64,000 nucleotides of DNA from an uncultured Marinobacterium sp. (GTDB lineage: Bacteria; Pseudomonadota; Gammaproteobacteria; Pseudomonadales; Balneatricaceae). The position numbers and the translations under genes are program-made. The stretch is from positions 62,001 through 126,000 of the forward strand of contig CANMWJ010000009.1 in the NCBI GenBank assembly GCA_947501565.1, given 5' to 3'. This document shows, piece after piece, positions 1 through 8,835 of the stretch. The first letter of the stretch is position 1. Each line of letters begins with the position of its first letter. The notes under the pieces were generated by a model. It was not told the DNA's origin. It did no database searches and worked only from the letters and a program-made list of their open reading frames with translations.

Positions 1-113
1 TCAGTATCGATCCGGAAGAGATCAATGAGATCCGGCGCAAGTCGCGTGATGAATGGCTCGAAGAGTGGCGTGCAAAGCCGCGCGAACTGCCACCGGAAAA
101 ATCAGAGAAGTAG
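1..113 (+). CDS. 3' end of an unidentified protein (partial)
   Basis: An open frame runs from the left edge to a TAG at 111-113 and gives a hydrophilic, highly charged tail of 36 residues rich in Glu, Arg and Lys (it begins SIDPEEINEI and ends PPEKSEK). The codon use (GAG/GAA, CGC, CTG) is like that of the neighbouring genes, so it is probably the end of a real gene that starts outside the window. It converges with the LysE-type gene, whose stop lies 6 bp away. No family can be assigned from the tail. Confidence 0.45.
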   Translation, partial: SIDPEEINEIRRKSRDEWLEEWRAKPRELPPEKSEK

Positions 114-118
114 AACGT

Positions 119-736
119 CTAGTTGCGCAGCGCCAGATAGGCACCGGCACCCGCCATGATGGAACCGGCGCTGCGGTTCAGGCGTTTCATCGCCCGCTCC
201 GAACGGAACCAGCTGCGGGCACGGGCGGCAAACAGCGCAATCGCCATCAGGCCAATCATTAACGCTACCAGCGTCAGCACCGATGCAAGCACGATATCAG
301 CGCTGCTCAGCACCGTGAGATCCATAAAGGTCGGTAGGAAAGCGATATAAAACAGGATCACCTTGGGGTTGGAAGCGGAGATCAGGAAACCCTGCACAAA
401 ACTCGCAGCCATTCCGGAACGACTCAGGTTGCTCTCTTCCTGATCCAGGTCGACCGGGGCCGTCCACATCTTCCAGCCCAGATAGATCAGATAGGCCGCA
501 CCAACGATACGGATCACCGTAAACAGCTCACCCCAGTGGGTGGCGATTGCCGCCAGACCAAGACAGGCTGCAATCAGATACAAAATGTCACTGATCGTCA
601 TGCCCAGCGCCAGCAAGGTACAGCTGCGCGTACCGTTCATCAGCGCTCGTGCCAGAATCGCAAACACACCCGGCCCAGGGGTCACGCCAAAAATCAGAAC
701 GGCGATAAAGAAGGAGATTGCGCTTTCAAATGTCAT
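119..736 (-). CDS. LysE/RhtB family amino-acid exporter
   Basis: This 205-residue inner-membrane protein has about six hydrophobic segments, the usual size for the LysE/RhtB translocator family. Near the N-terminus (residues 18-24) is GVTPGPG, the signature of the family, and the region SASNPKVILFYIAFLP around residue 120 is another typical stretch. The family exports amino acids or homoserine-lactone-like compounds using the proton gradient; the substrate cannot be told here. The gene stands alone, and no regulator gene is adjacent. Confidence 0.85.
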   Translation of the reverse strand: MTFESAISFFIAVLIFGVTPGPGVFAILARALMNGTRSCTLLALGMTISDILYLIAACLGLAAIATHWGELFTVIRIVGAAYLIYLGWKMWTAPVDLDQEESNLSRSGMAASFVQGFLISASNPKVILFYIAFLPTFMDLTVLSSADIVLASVLTLVALMIGLMAIALFAARARSWFRSERAMKRLNRSAGSIMAGAGAYLALRN

Positions 737-954
737 AGCGGGTAAACAACCAGAGCTTAGGGGATTTCTGAAGGGGCGTAATTATGGCGTAAACCCAGTA
801 CTCCAGCCAGTTGCTCAGCGCGGGAAACGCCGCAAACAAGGTGAATATTTTTCACCAAAAGAGGAAAAATAACTCGCTTTTTTGAGCCCGGATCGATCCC
901 TAAAATACGCCCAACTTTAAGCACCCACACTTCTGCACACATTTGGTAAACATC

Positions 955-1137
955 ATGAACAACGTTGATCAGCAACTCGAACAGATCCTTCGCAACGACC
1001 CAGAACTGCGTCACCAAGTCGCTTTTATTCGCGATATTTGTGAGGCTTCCGGCGTGATCTTCACTGCGATTAAGAAGCTGATCAGCGTACGCCTGCCATT
1101 CCTGGCCCACCCGGCGTACCGCATCGACGCGCACTGA
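955..1137 (+). CDS. small conserved-looking protein, 60 aa
   Basis: The gene encodes a 60-residue acidic-to-neutral protein (MNNVDQQLEQILRNDPELRH...) that looks helical and has no signal peptide or membrane span. An ATG at 955 was preferred to the in-frame TTG at 943 because the TTG adds only four residues; the ribosome-binding site is weak for both. A strong hairpin terminator begins 23 bp after the stop, which supports a real, separately transcribed gene. No family was recognised. Confidence 0.55.
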   Translation: MNNVDQQLEQILRNDPELRHQVAFIRDICEASGVIFTAIKKLISVRLPFLAHPAYRIDAH

Positions 1138-1159
1138 TTCGCATTCGATGAGCACCAAG

Positions 1160-1197
1160 AAAAAGGCCTGTTATCCATTGGGGTAACAGGCCTTTTT
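1160..1197. terminator. bidirectional rho-independent terminator
   Basis: AAAAAGGCCTGTTA and its exact complement flank a ten-base loop and are followed by a T-run on both strands. It can end the small + strand gene at 1137 and also rsgA coming from the right on the - strand. Confidence 0.85.
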
Positions 1198-1281
1198 GTT
1201 TTTACGGTGTTTTAAGTCTGAGTCACCGATTCAGACTACATCGATACCTTTCAAAGATTGGCTTAAAAGTGACAATTCCGG

Positions 1282-2328
1282 TCACCCACCACCTTTCTTG
1301 AGCTGGCTGGAATGGCGTTGAACCGTGCGGTAGTAACGCCCCAGATTACGATCCCGTTCACGTTTCTCCGCAAGACTCGCGCTGTTAAACGCCTGCTCAC
1401 GCATCAGCTTGAGGTAGTTGATCAAACGCCGTTCATCCAACTGCCCCGCCTCGATTGCAGCACGCACGGCACAACCCGGTTCCGCCTGATGCTGACAATC
1501 CCCGTAACGGCAACTTTCCGCCAGCTCGCCGATATCCGCAAAGGTCTGTTCAATACCCTGCTCACAATCCGCCAGCTGCAGCTCACGCATTCCGGGCGTA
1601 TCCAGCAGGATGCTGCCTGTTGACGTGAAGTGCATCGAACGAGCGGTAGTGGTATGTCGACCTTTACTGTCCGCTTCACGAATAGCGCCGGTCTGTGCAG
1701 AAACCTGCCCAAGCAAGGTATTCACCAGCGTTGACTTGCCCACGCCGGATGAGCCCAAAAGTGCGATGGTTTTACCCATCCGGCACCAGGGCCCCAGCCT
1801 GTTAATACAATCACTATCAAGCGCATTGACCGCTTCAACCATCAGCAGCGGATCAATCGCCTGCACCTGCTGCACATAGTTTTGCGGCTCTTCACAGAGA
1901 TCAGATTTGGTAAGTATCACAACCGCTTCGGCACCGGCGTCTTTCACCAGAGCCAGATAACGTTCGATACGGTTCAGGTTGAAGTTACTGTTCAGCGAAC
2001 AGACCACGAATACCGTATCCACGTTGGCCGCGATCAGCTGCGAAGCGACCTTGCAGCCTGCAGCCTTGCGCGAAAACAGCGATAGCCGGTCCAGCACGCG
2101 GTGAAAGCGCTGATCTGAATCCAGCAAGATCCAGTCGCCCACGGTTAAGGTCGGCATACTCGAGATCAACGGGAGTTTTTGTTTCCCGAACTCGGTAACC
2201 AGTTCGATCTCGGAACGGTGATGGGCGGTTACGCGTGCTGCGCTGTACAAATCCCACTCGTCGAGCGTGATCTGCTGTTGGAAAAAGGGTGACCATCCCA
2301 GTTGGGACAGGGAATAAACTGTAGTCAT
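1282..2328 (-). CDS. rsgA: small ribosomal subunit biogenesis GTPase RsgA
   Basis: This circularly permuted GTPase is predicted to help late maturation of the 30S subunit. It has an OB-fold region at the N-terminus (ends near the LTVGDWIL segment), then the permuted G motifs: TKSD (G4-type), GSSGVGKST (P-loop) and DTPG (G3). A C-terminal zinc knuckle follows with the pattern C-(6)-C-H-(5)-C (CRYGDCQHQAEPGC). The start at 2328 was chosen because AGGGGTT lies at a good distance, whereas the ATG at 2355 has no ribosome-binding site; this gives 348 residues, a normal length. It is a stand-alone gene sharing the terminator at 1160-1197. Confidence 0.9.
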   Translation of the reverse strand: MTTVYSLSQLGWSPFFQQQITLDEWDLYSAARVTAHHRSEIELVTEFGKQKLPLISSMPTLTVGDWILLDSDQRFHRVLDRLSLFSRKAAGCKVASQLIAANVDTVFVVCSLNSNFNLNRIERYLALVKDAGAEAVVILTKSDLCEEPQNYVQQVQAIDPLLMVEAVNALDSDCINRLGPWCRMGKTIALLGSSGVGKSTLVNTLLGQVSAQTGAIREADSKGRHTTTARSMHFTSTGSILLDTPGMRELQLADCEQGIEQTFADIGELAESCRYGDCQHQAEPGCAVRAAIEAGQLDERRLINYLKLMREQAFNSASLAEKRERDRNLGRYYRTVQRHSSQLKKGGG

Positions 2329-2355
2329 GCGAACCCCTGACGCATTAAGCATCAT

Positions 2356-3020
2356 CTAAAACGATAGGTCGGGGGCAAATAGAAGCCCCGGTTTAGAAAC
2401 CGGGCAGAGAACTCAGGTTAAAGCTGAGATCAGCGTACTGCCCGGAGGGTGTTGACTACAATCATGAGTGCCCTCCAGCGCGAATTGGGTTGTTTAACTG
2501 CGGCTAAATCTAGCAGAAGAGGAAATGCTGTCAAGGCTGGCGTCCTGACCTCAGCCAGCAATCTCCGCAAGCCAAAACATTGCGCTTCCCTCCCAAGACT
2601 TGTTCTCTGTTGGCTGCCAAACTGACACCCATTTCACAGCAGATTTGTCATCGGTTAACTCGACCCAATTCCGAGTTACCCTCAACCTTCGGCATATAAA
2701 GGCTCTGATGAGAAAAACAGTTTCCCTGCTCACTCTTTAATATGCGATCAAACATCCAAGATTTACTTAACCAACTGGTTTAGCTAGCCATATTCACCAT
2801 AATTCAAACAAACCCAACATCATCTGCAATAAACAAAGCTGTTTCTGAAGCCATAAACGGTGTTAAAATCCGTTTAACTTAACGCCTTAAATCCAGCATT
2901 TACGCTACATGTTTAGTAACCCTCTGTTTTAAGTGGTGTTATTTTCGTCACAGAACGGTAACCGTAGCATTCTCTGTATCTTTTAAAGTTCTATAGCAGC
3001 ACTGTCTTGGCAAGGCCCCT
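2356..3020. other. long intergenic region without a supported gene
   Basis: About 660 bp separate rsgA from the GGDEF/EAL gene. The DNA is clearly AT-richer than the flanking genes, with T/A-rich stretches at 2760-2900 that could hold promoters. A 60-codon frame on the - strand (2551-2733) is the only candidate and lacks a convincing ribosome-binding site. No repeat or recognised RNA element was seen. Confidence 0.5.
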
Positions 3021-3024
3021 GAAT

Positions 3025-3096
3025 GGATAGCGACGGACCTGCTCTCCGCAGTTACGAAACTGGAGTTTCGTGGTAACGCTGTGTCCGGAATGGTTA
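3025..3096 (+). promoter_or_regulatory. structured 5' leader of the GGDEF/EAL gene
   Basis: Just before the start codon, CGGAC at about 3032 can pair with GTCCG at about 3085. Inside this sits a strong hairpin, GTTACGAAAC-TGGA-GTTTCGTGGTAAC, with a two- to three-base bulge. The closing stem ends next to the likely ribosome-binding region (GGAATGG), so folding could affect translation. It does not match the conserved blocks of the c-di-GMP-I riboswitch, so no class is claimed. Confidence 0.3.
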
Positions 3097-3100
3097 GTAA

Positions 3101-6100
3101 ATGAAGTCATTCTCACAAAAAATACATCTTCTCTCGCTGTTGATTACCCTCACCGGGATGATCGCACTTTCGACGGTTTTCTACGTCGACTACGCACACC
3201 ATCAGGAGAAGCGAAACTCCCTGCAAAACACGGCTGCCAACTTTGCTGCCCAGATAAAGTACAACGTGCACCAGGCATTGATGGCGACCTACGCCCTCGC
3301 CACTTTCGTGCGCGAACACGAGGGCGAGGTTAAAAACTTCCCCCGAATTGCCAAGCAGATTCTGGACTACCATCCCGGCGCATCCGCCGTACAGCTATCC
3401 CCTGCAGGAGTTATCCAATTTAGCTACCCACTGGAAGACAACGAACGGGCTATCGGTTACAACCTGCTAAGCAACACCCCCTCCAATCAATCGGCATTCC
3501 GCGCGGTTCGTACAGGTGAGTTAACGCTATCGCCACCGTTCCAGCTGGTTCAGGGGGGGCTGGCTGCCGCTGGCCGCTTACCGGTGTATCTGGACGATCA
3601 ACAAAAAGAGTCCTTCTGGGGATTCACCAATGTTCTGATTCGCTTCCCTCAGGTGCTGCAAAACACCGAGCTGGAACGGGCTGATTCGCTGGATATCGCC
3701 TACCGTCTGGTGAGCAAGACCGGTAACGGCGCTGAAGAGCTGCTATTGGCCCAGTCGAAATCGGAACTCTCCGCCAATCCAATCTCAATCCCGATTCAGA
3801 TTCGTGATGGCGAGTGGTCGCTGGAAGTCAGCCCCGTAAACGGCTGGCGCAGCGGTTACTGGGTACTGCTTGATGCAGCGGCAGGGTTCTCCTTCGTGAT
3901 GCTGATCGCCACCACCCTACTGATGGTGAGAAAACTACGCCGGGATCACAAGGTGATGGAACACGAGGTCGCCGAACGCACGCAAACCCTGCGGACCACG
4001 CTGAAACATACCGAGCTGGCCCTGCGCACCGCACGCCAGAGCTGGTTCGAGATGGATATGCGTAGCGGTGAGATCACCGTCGGTCAGGAGTACCCGGCCC
4101 TGCTGGACTATGACCCGTCGGAGTTCAGTACCCATATAGAAACGCTTAAAGACAATGTACATCCAGAGGACCAACAGCCTTTGATGGACATGCTGGAGCA
4201 TTGCGCCGAAACAGGCAAAATCGCCGAATTTGAGTTCCGCCGACGCACCAAAACCGGTTACTGGCTCTGGCTGCAAGCGGTTGCCGAAGTAATCGAAACC
4301 GACGCCAACGGCCAGCCAGTGCGCATCGTTGGGGTAGTGACCGATATCTCACGCCGCAAACACACCGAGATTCTCGAATCCGCCCGTCTGCAGGTACTGG
4401 AACAACTGGTAAAAAACGTACCGCTGAATACGATCTTCCGATCGATCATCGATATGATCGAAACCACCAGCCGGGGGGCTATCTGCAGCATCCTGCTGCT
4501 GGATGAGGAAAAGAAACACCTGCAGTTTGGCGCGGCCCCTAACCTACCTGACTTCTATAACGAAGCGGTGCACGGACTGGCGATCGGAGACGGTGTCGGC
4601 AGCTGCGGAACAGCCGCCTTCCGTAAAGAGCGGATTATCGTCGAAGATATCAATACCCACCCTTACTGGGCACCGTATACCGAACTCGCCAGGATGGCGG
4701 GGGTTGAGTCCTGCTGGTCAGAACCAATCCTTAACGGTACGGGCGAGATTCTGGGTACGTTTGCGATCTATCACACAGTACCTGCCTCCCCGACCGCTCA
4801 GGACCTGGAGGTGATCGACTTCGCCGCGCGCCTGGTCATGCTGGCGATCGAAAAAACCCACACTGACGAGCGTCTGAAACTGCTCTCCCGTGTATTCGAC
4901 GAAGCCGACGAGGGGATCATCGTTACCGACCTGAACGCACGCATTGTCGAGGTGAACCCGAAATTCTGTGAGATCACCGGTTATTCCCAAGAGGAAGTGC
5001 TGGGCAAAAACCCAAACATTCTCAGCTCCGGTGAACAGGATGCCAGCTTCTACCAGAAACTCTGGCATAACCTCCAGAAACAGGGCTTCTGGCGCGGTGA
5101 GATCTGGAACAAACGCAAGGATGGCGAGCCGTATATCGAGCAACTGACCATCTCGGATATCGCCAACTCGTCCGGTGAGACTACTAACTATGTGGGCATC
5201 TTCTCCGACATTACGCAGCTGAAAACTCAGCAGCAGGCGCTGGAGATGATGGCGTACCACGATGTACTGACCCAACTGCCTAACCGCGTACTGCTGACCG
5301 ATCGCTTCAAGCAGGCCACTGCACGCTGCAACCGTTCCGGCGGCCTGCTCGCAGTCTGCTTCCTGGATCTCGACAACTTCAAACAGATCAACGACCACTA
5401 CGGCCATAGCGTAGGTGATCAGCTGCTGATCGAGGTGTCTGAGCGTATTCTGGACAGCATCCGCGACGGCGATACCGCCGCGCGCCTCGGCGGCGACGAG
5501 TTTGCGATCCTGATCGGCGATATCCACACCACCGACGATTGCCGGGAAGCCCTGCACCGTATTCACAATGCGATCTCCGAGCCGTTCCATATCGATGGGC
5601 ATTCGCTGCATATCACCGCATCGACCGGCATCACCATCTATCCGCACGACCAGGTGGATATCGACACCCTGCTACGCCATGCGGATCAGGCGATGTATCG
5701 GGTGAAACTGGGCGGCAAGAACAACTTCGACATGTTCAACGCCAAGGACGATCAGCAGCTGATCGAAACGCACAACAAACGCCGCGACATCGAAAAAGCG
5801 CTGCGTGAAAACCAGTTTGTGCTGTTCTATCAGCCGAAGGTCAACATGCGCACCGGAGAGGTCTGGGGCGCCGAAGCGCTGATCCGCTGGCAGCACCCGG
5901 AGAAAGGTCTGCTGTCGCCGTTTAACTTCCTGCCGGTGATCTCAGGCACCGATCTTGAAATCCGCATCGGCAACTGGGTGATCAACGAGGCACTGCGCCA
6001 ACTAAACGCGTGGCACCAGGCGGGCATGAAACTGGAGATAAGCATCAACGTCTCCGCGTTCCACCTGCTCTCGCCGGAGTTCGAAAGCGATCTCACCATC

Positions 6101-6916
6101 CGCCTGGCGGAATACCCGGAGATCGATACGCGCGATGTTCAGCTGGAGATTCTGGAGAGTACCGACTTTGGTAACCTGCAGGCGATCAACAACGTGATCC
6201 GCAGCTGTCAGGACAATCTGGGCATCAGCTTTGCGCTGGACGACTTCGGCACCGGTTTCTCGTCGCTGGCCCACCTGCGTAGTCTGGCCGCTGACACCAT
6301 CAAGATCGATTGCAGCTTTGTCACCCATCTGATGACCAGCCCGGATGACTACCGCATCGTCGACGGTGTCATCCGTCTGGCTGAAGCATTCGACCGCAGC
6401 GTGATCGCCGAAGGCGTGGAGACCGCCTGGGAGGGTCAGATGCTGATGCTGATGGGATGCGAAAACGCACAGGGGTACGCCATCGCCGCGCCAATGCCAG
6501 CAGCCCAACTGCCCGAATGGCAACGCCAGTTTAAGCCGTTCACCAGCTGGCAAGCGTTTGATGGCCGCCAGTTCTCTGACCGTGAAACCATGGCGGAGCT
6601 GCTCAAGTTGTCTCTCAACTACTGGTCTGACAGCTTTGAGCGCGCGCTGACCGCCTCCCCCGCCGACAACCGGAAATGGCCGCATGCAGACCAACAGCAC
6701 TCCCACTGCTACGCCTGGAGCGAGCGCTGCCGTAAAGACGGTTTGATCGACGAAACCACCCTCCGTGCGATCGACGAGAAACGCGAAGAGGTACATCAGT
6801 TCGCCAAAATGATCGAAGCCACCTACAAAGGGGGTGACGTCGAAGGTGCCCGTCAGCGTCAGCCAGAGATGCAACAGATGGTAGACGCGGTACGCCAGCA
6901 ACTCAGCGAGCTGTAA
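3101..6916 (+). CDS. CHASE-PAS-GAF-PAS-GGDEF-EAL cyclic-di-GMP enzyme
   Basis: This 1271-residue membrane sensor has two hydrophobic spans (about 9-28 and 253-277) around a periplasmic CHASE-like domain. A PAS domain (about 300-416), a GAF domain (426-585) and a second PAS (590-706) follow, then GGDEF (710-873) and EAL (903-1143). The cyclase motif GGDEF is intact at 797-801, with an inhibitory RxxD (RDGD) five residues upstream. The phosphodiesterase side keeps EALIRW (925), DDFGTG and EGVET, so both activities are possible. The last 120 residues hold a helical domain with HSHC...H that resembles a chemoreceptor zinc-binding (CZB) domain; that part is inference. It probably controls surface or biofilm behaviour in response to an external ligand. 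A hairpin after the stop separates it from the lipoprotein gene. Confidence 0.92.
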   Translation: MKSFSQKIHLLSLLITLTGMIALSTVFYVDYAHHQEKRNSLQNTAANFAAQIKYNVHQALMATYALATFVREHEGEVKNFPRIAKQILDYHPGASAVQLSPAGVIQFSYPLEDNERAIGYNLLSNTPSNQSAFRAVRTGELTLSPPFQLVQGGLAAAGRLPVYLDDQQKESFWGFTNVLIRFPQVLQNTELERADSLDIAYRLVSKTGNGAEELLLAQSKSELSANPISIPIQIRDGEWSLEVSPVNGWRSGYWVLLDAAAGFSFVMLIATTLLMVRKLRRDHKVMEHEVAERTQTLRTTLKHTELALRTARQSWFEMDMRSGEITVGQEYPALLDYDPSEFSTHIETLKDNVHPEDQQPLMDMLEHCAETGKIAEFEFRRRTKTGYWLWLQAVAEVIETDANGQPVRIVGVVTDISRRKHTEILESARLQVLEQLVKNVPLNTIFRSIIDMIETTSRGAICSILLLDEEKKHLQFGAAPNLPDFYNEAVHGLAIGDGVGSCGTAAFRKERIIVEDINTHPYWAPYTELARMAGVESCWSEPILNGTGEILGTFAIYHTVPASPTAQDLEVIDFAARLVMLAIEKTHTDERLKLLSRVFDEADEGIIVTDLNARIVEVNPKFCEITGYSQEEVLGKNPNILSSGEQDASFYQKLWHNLQKQGFWRGEIWNKRKDGEPYIEQLTISDIANSSGETTNYVGIFSDITQLKTQQQALEMMAYHDVLTQLPNRVLLTDRFKQATARCNRSGGLLAVCFLDLDNFKQINDHYGHSVGDQLLIEVSERILDSIRDGDTAARLGGDEFAILIGDIHTTDDCREALHRIHNAISEPFHIDGHSLHITASTGITIYPHDQVDIDTLLRHADQAMYRVKLGGKNNFDMFNAKDDQQLIETHNKRRDIEKALRENQFVLFYQPKVNMRTGEVWGAEALIRWQHPEKGLLSPFNFLPVISGTDLEIRIGNWVINEALRQLNAWHQAGMKLEISINVSAFHLLSPEFESDLTIRLAEYPEIDTRDVQLEILESTDFGNLQAINNVIRSCQDNLGISFALDDFGTGFSSLAHLRSLAADTIKIDCSFVTHLMTSPDDYRIVDGVIRLAEAFDRSVIAEGVETAWEGQMLMLMGCENAQGYAIAAPMPAAQLPEWQRQFKPFTSWQAFDGRQFSDRETMAELLKLSLNYWSDSFERALTASPADNRKWPHADQQHSHCYAWSERCRKDGLIDETTLRAIDEKREEVHQFAKMIEATYKGGDVEGARQRQPEMQQMVDAVRQQLSEL

Positions 6917-6931
6917 CCTTTGCCATCTCAA

Positions 6932-6963
6932 AACCGGATAGCCTGCGACTGGGCTATCCGGTT
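6932..6963 (+). terminator. hairpin terminator after the GGDEF/EAL gene
   Basis: AACCGGATAGCC pairs perfectly with GGCTATCCGGTT around an eight-base loop, 15 bp after the stop. The following T-run is poor (ATCCTG), so termination may be partial and the lipoprotein gene may be read through. Confidence 0.6.
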
Positions 6964-7007
6964 ATCCTGTGGCACTGAACCGACCGGATTGGAGCTAGGA
7001 AAAGACG

Positions 7008-8645
7008 ATGTGGGCAAAGCGTCTCACCCGTGGCAGCCAGATAACGTTAATCTTCGTGCTGACCATTCTTCTTGGTGCCTGCAGCACAGCTCAGGTAGAT
7101 AAGCAGGCACATCAGGCGTATTACGACGATTACGAGCAGGTACTTTACCGCTTCAATCGCGAGATAGATACCTCCCTGCTACTTCGCAAACAGGCGATTG
7201 AGTTTTTCCGGCAGGAGCAGCTGGAAGGCGACGCCCAGTACTTCAGCGCCAAGGATATCAGTCAGATCCAGCGTACCGTCGAAGCGTACATACAGAACCG
7301 ACAGATGCTGATTGAGGATGTCGCCTACCGCTACCGCAACCTGATTAACGGCGTGGAACTGCAACTCTCTGCCGACCAACCCACCGCCATCATCTCCATC
7401 GAGCCGAATGAAGCGAACGGTTTCCGCAATAACGCGCTGGCGATCAATCCACATGACGAAACCGGCCGCCGTTATATCAAAGTGATCCGCATGGGACTGG
7501 CAGCAGCCTTAACGCTCTACGATAACTTTGTTATCGCCATCATGCCCTATGAGCGCAACGGCCCCTGGCGCCGTAAGATCAACTACGACAACCTCGATAA
7601 CCAGATGATTATCGAGAACATCTCGGCTAATTTCCGCGATCTGGATAACTACCGCGACACCCTGCGCGTGGTGGAGTTTAACGACAGGCTGCGCCAGTGG
7701 GAGCAGCGCAACCCTAGCGCCGCGATAGTACAGGACAGCGACAACCAGTATTTCGACCTGCTGATCGAAGGCAGTTACACCAATACCCGCATCAAGCAGA
7801 TCACCTTATGGGATCAGCTGGCCTATCGTACCCAACGTTTCCGCCGTATGGTGCGGGATATCGTCTTCGACCTGAGCCACAGTTCAATGAACTTCGCCAG
7901 CAAGGTGTTTGGCAACACCCTGGGGCTGATCGCCAGCCGCGAGGGATATCTGAAAAACCTGCCAGCCCAACACAAAGCGAAGATCAACAACGCCCTGAAA
8001 CCGGGCGACATCCTGCTGGAGAAAACCCCGTTCCGTTACACCGACCGCTTTATCCCCGGCCACTGGGGCCATGTGGCGATCTGGGTCGGCACTAAACAGC
8101 AGCTGCAGAAGCTCGGGGTCTGGGATCAGTTACCGGAACTCTATACCGAGGCTCAGCGCCGCTACGGCTATGAGGGGCCTTCGTTCCAGTCACAGATCGA
8201 AGCGGGCCACTCCATCGTCGAAGCCCTGCGCTCGGGCGTGCAGATGAGTACGCTGGAGCATTTCCTCAACATCGACGATCTGGCGGTGTTGCGAGACAAA
8301 CGCGCCAGCAAAAGAGCGCTCAAGCGTTATCTGGTGAAAACCTTCAAACAGATCGGTAAAGAGTACGACTTTAACTTCGATGTGGAGACCGATACCAAGA
8401 TCGTCTGCTCAGAGCTGGCCTTTATCGTGTATGAAGATTACGAGTGGACCGTGGAGGAGACCTTCGGTCGTTACACCATCTCACCGGATCATATCGCCGA
8501 GAAAACCGGCGAGCGGGAACCGTTCGAACCGGTGATGCTCTATCACGATGGAAAACTGGTGCGAAACAACCTGCTCGGTAACTTCCAGCGTTTAATGAAA
8601 GGCGAATATCGGGCGGTACAGATGGATCTGGAGGCGGTTCGTTAA
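7008..8645 (+). CDS. YiiX-type permuted papain-like lipoprotein
   Basis: The 545-residue protein starts with a lipoprotein signal (hydrophobic stretch, then LGAC, lipidated Cys at 25), so it should be membrane-anchored in the envelope. The N-terminal 300 residues are helical and of unknown function. The C-terminal part matches permuted papain-fold proteins of the YaeF/YiiX group: a block LKPGDILLEKTPFR, the His-containing GHWGHVAIWVG (about 353) and the Cys-containing KIVCSELAF (about 467). In this permuted fold the His precedes the Cys. Family members are thought to cleave amide bonds in peptidoglycan, lipids or proteins; the substrate here is unknown. TAGGAAAAG lies just before the ATG. Its position after the c-di-GMP gene may mean a shared role but is not proof. 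Confidence 0.8.
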   Translation: MWAKRLTRGSQITLIFVLTILLGACSTAQVDKQAHQAYYDDYEQVLYRFNREIDTSLLLRKQAIEFFRQEQLEGDAQYFSAKDISQIQRTVEAYIQNRQMLIEDVAYRYRNLINGVELQLSADQPTAIISIEPNEANGFRNNALAINPHDETGRRYIKVIRMGLAAALTLYDNFVIAIMPYERNGPWRRKINYDNLDNQMIIENISANFRDLDNYRDTLRVVEFNDRLRQWEQRNPSAAIVQDSDNQYFDLLIEGSYTNTRIKQITLWDQLAYRTQRFRRMVRDIVFDLSHSSMNFASKVFGNTLGLIASREGYLKNLPAQHKAKINNALKPGDILLEKTPFRYTDRFIPGHWGHVAIWVGTKQQLQKLGVWDQLPELYTEAQRRYGYEGPSFQSQIEAGHSIVEALRSGVQMSTLEHFLNIDDLAVLRDKRASKRALKRYLVKTFKQIGKEYDFNFDVETDTKIVCSELAFIVYEDYEWTVEETFGRYTISPDHIAEKTGEREPFEPVMLYHDGKLVRNNLLGNFQRLMKGEYRAVQMDLEAVR

Positions 8646-8654
8646 GTGAGTTGC

Positions 8655-8782
8655 GTTGGGAATCGCTGGCGCTCGTCGCCAACCTACGGGCACAGTGTAG
8701 GTTGGTGACGAGCGAAGCGACTCCCAACACGATGAAGTGATAAATTCCGGGTAGGTTGGCCATTGCAACGCAATGCCCAACA
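8655..8782. repeat. cluster of three REP-like palindromic units
   Basis: Three imperfect palindromes lie at 8655-8687, 8697-8728 (inverted) and 8751-8782 (inverted). Each is bounded by GTTGGG and CAACCTAC (or the complement). The first two carry the core with TCGCTCGTCG-like stems; the third has a CATTGCAACGCAATG core. The same family recurs at about 24.5, 26.0, 31.6 and 38.3 kb. Confidence 0.85.
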
Positions 8783-8802
8783 CCCGCATCACACCAAGCA
8801 AC

Positions 8803-8828
8803 GAAAAAGGGAACGTTTACCGTCCCCT
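8803..8828 (-). terminator. terminator of thiM
   Basis: On the - strand AAGGGGACG pairs with CGTTCCCTT around a short loop and is followed by a T-run. It lies 8 bp beyond the thiM stop. Confidence 0.7.
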
Positions 8829-8835
8829 TCTCTTT

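Noticed and set aside
757-1158. 133-codon frame on the - strand near 0.9 kb
   Set aside because: It lies antisense to the small + strand gene and across its terminator, and has no ribosome-binding site or family pattern.
2551-2733. 60-codon frame on the - strand in the 2.4-3.0 kb gap
   Set aside because: It has protein-like residues (Trp-rich end) but no ribosome-binding site, no neighbour support and no family; it may be a gene remnant but cannot be claimed.
3025-3096. cyclic-di-GMP-I riboswitch before the GGDEF/EAL gene
   Set aside because: The location was suggestive, but the conserved GCAAAGCC and tetraloop/receptor blocks of that class are absent and the stem order differs.
4718-6931. 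two 309-codon open frames antisense to the GGDEF/EAL gene (4718-5647 and 6002-6931)
   Set aside because: Both are covered by conserved GGDEF and EAL domains on the + strand and have no recognisable domain of their own.
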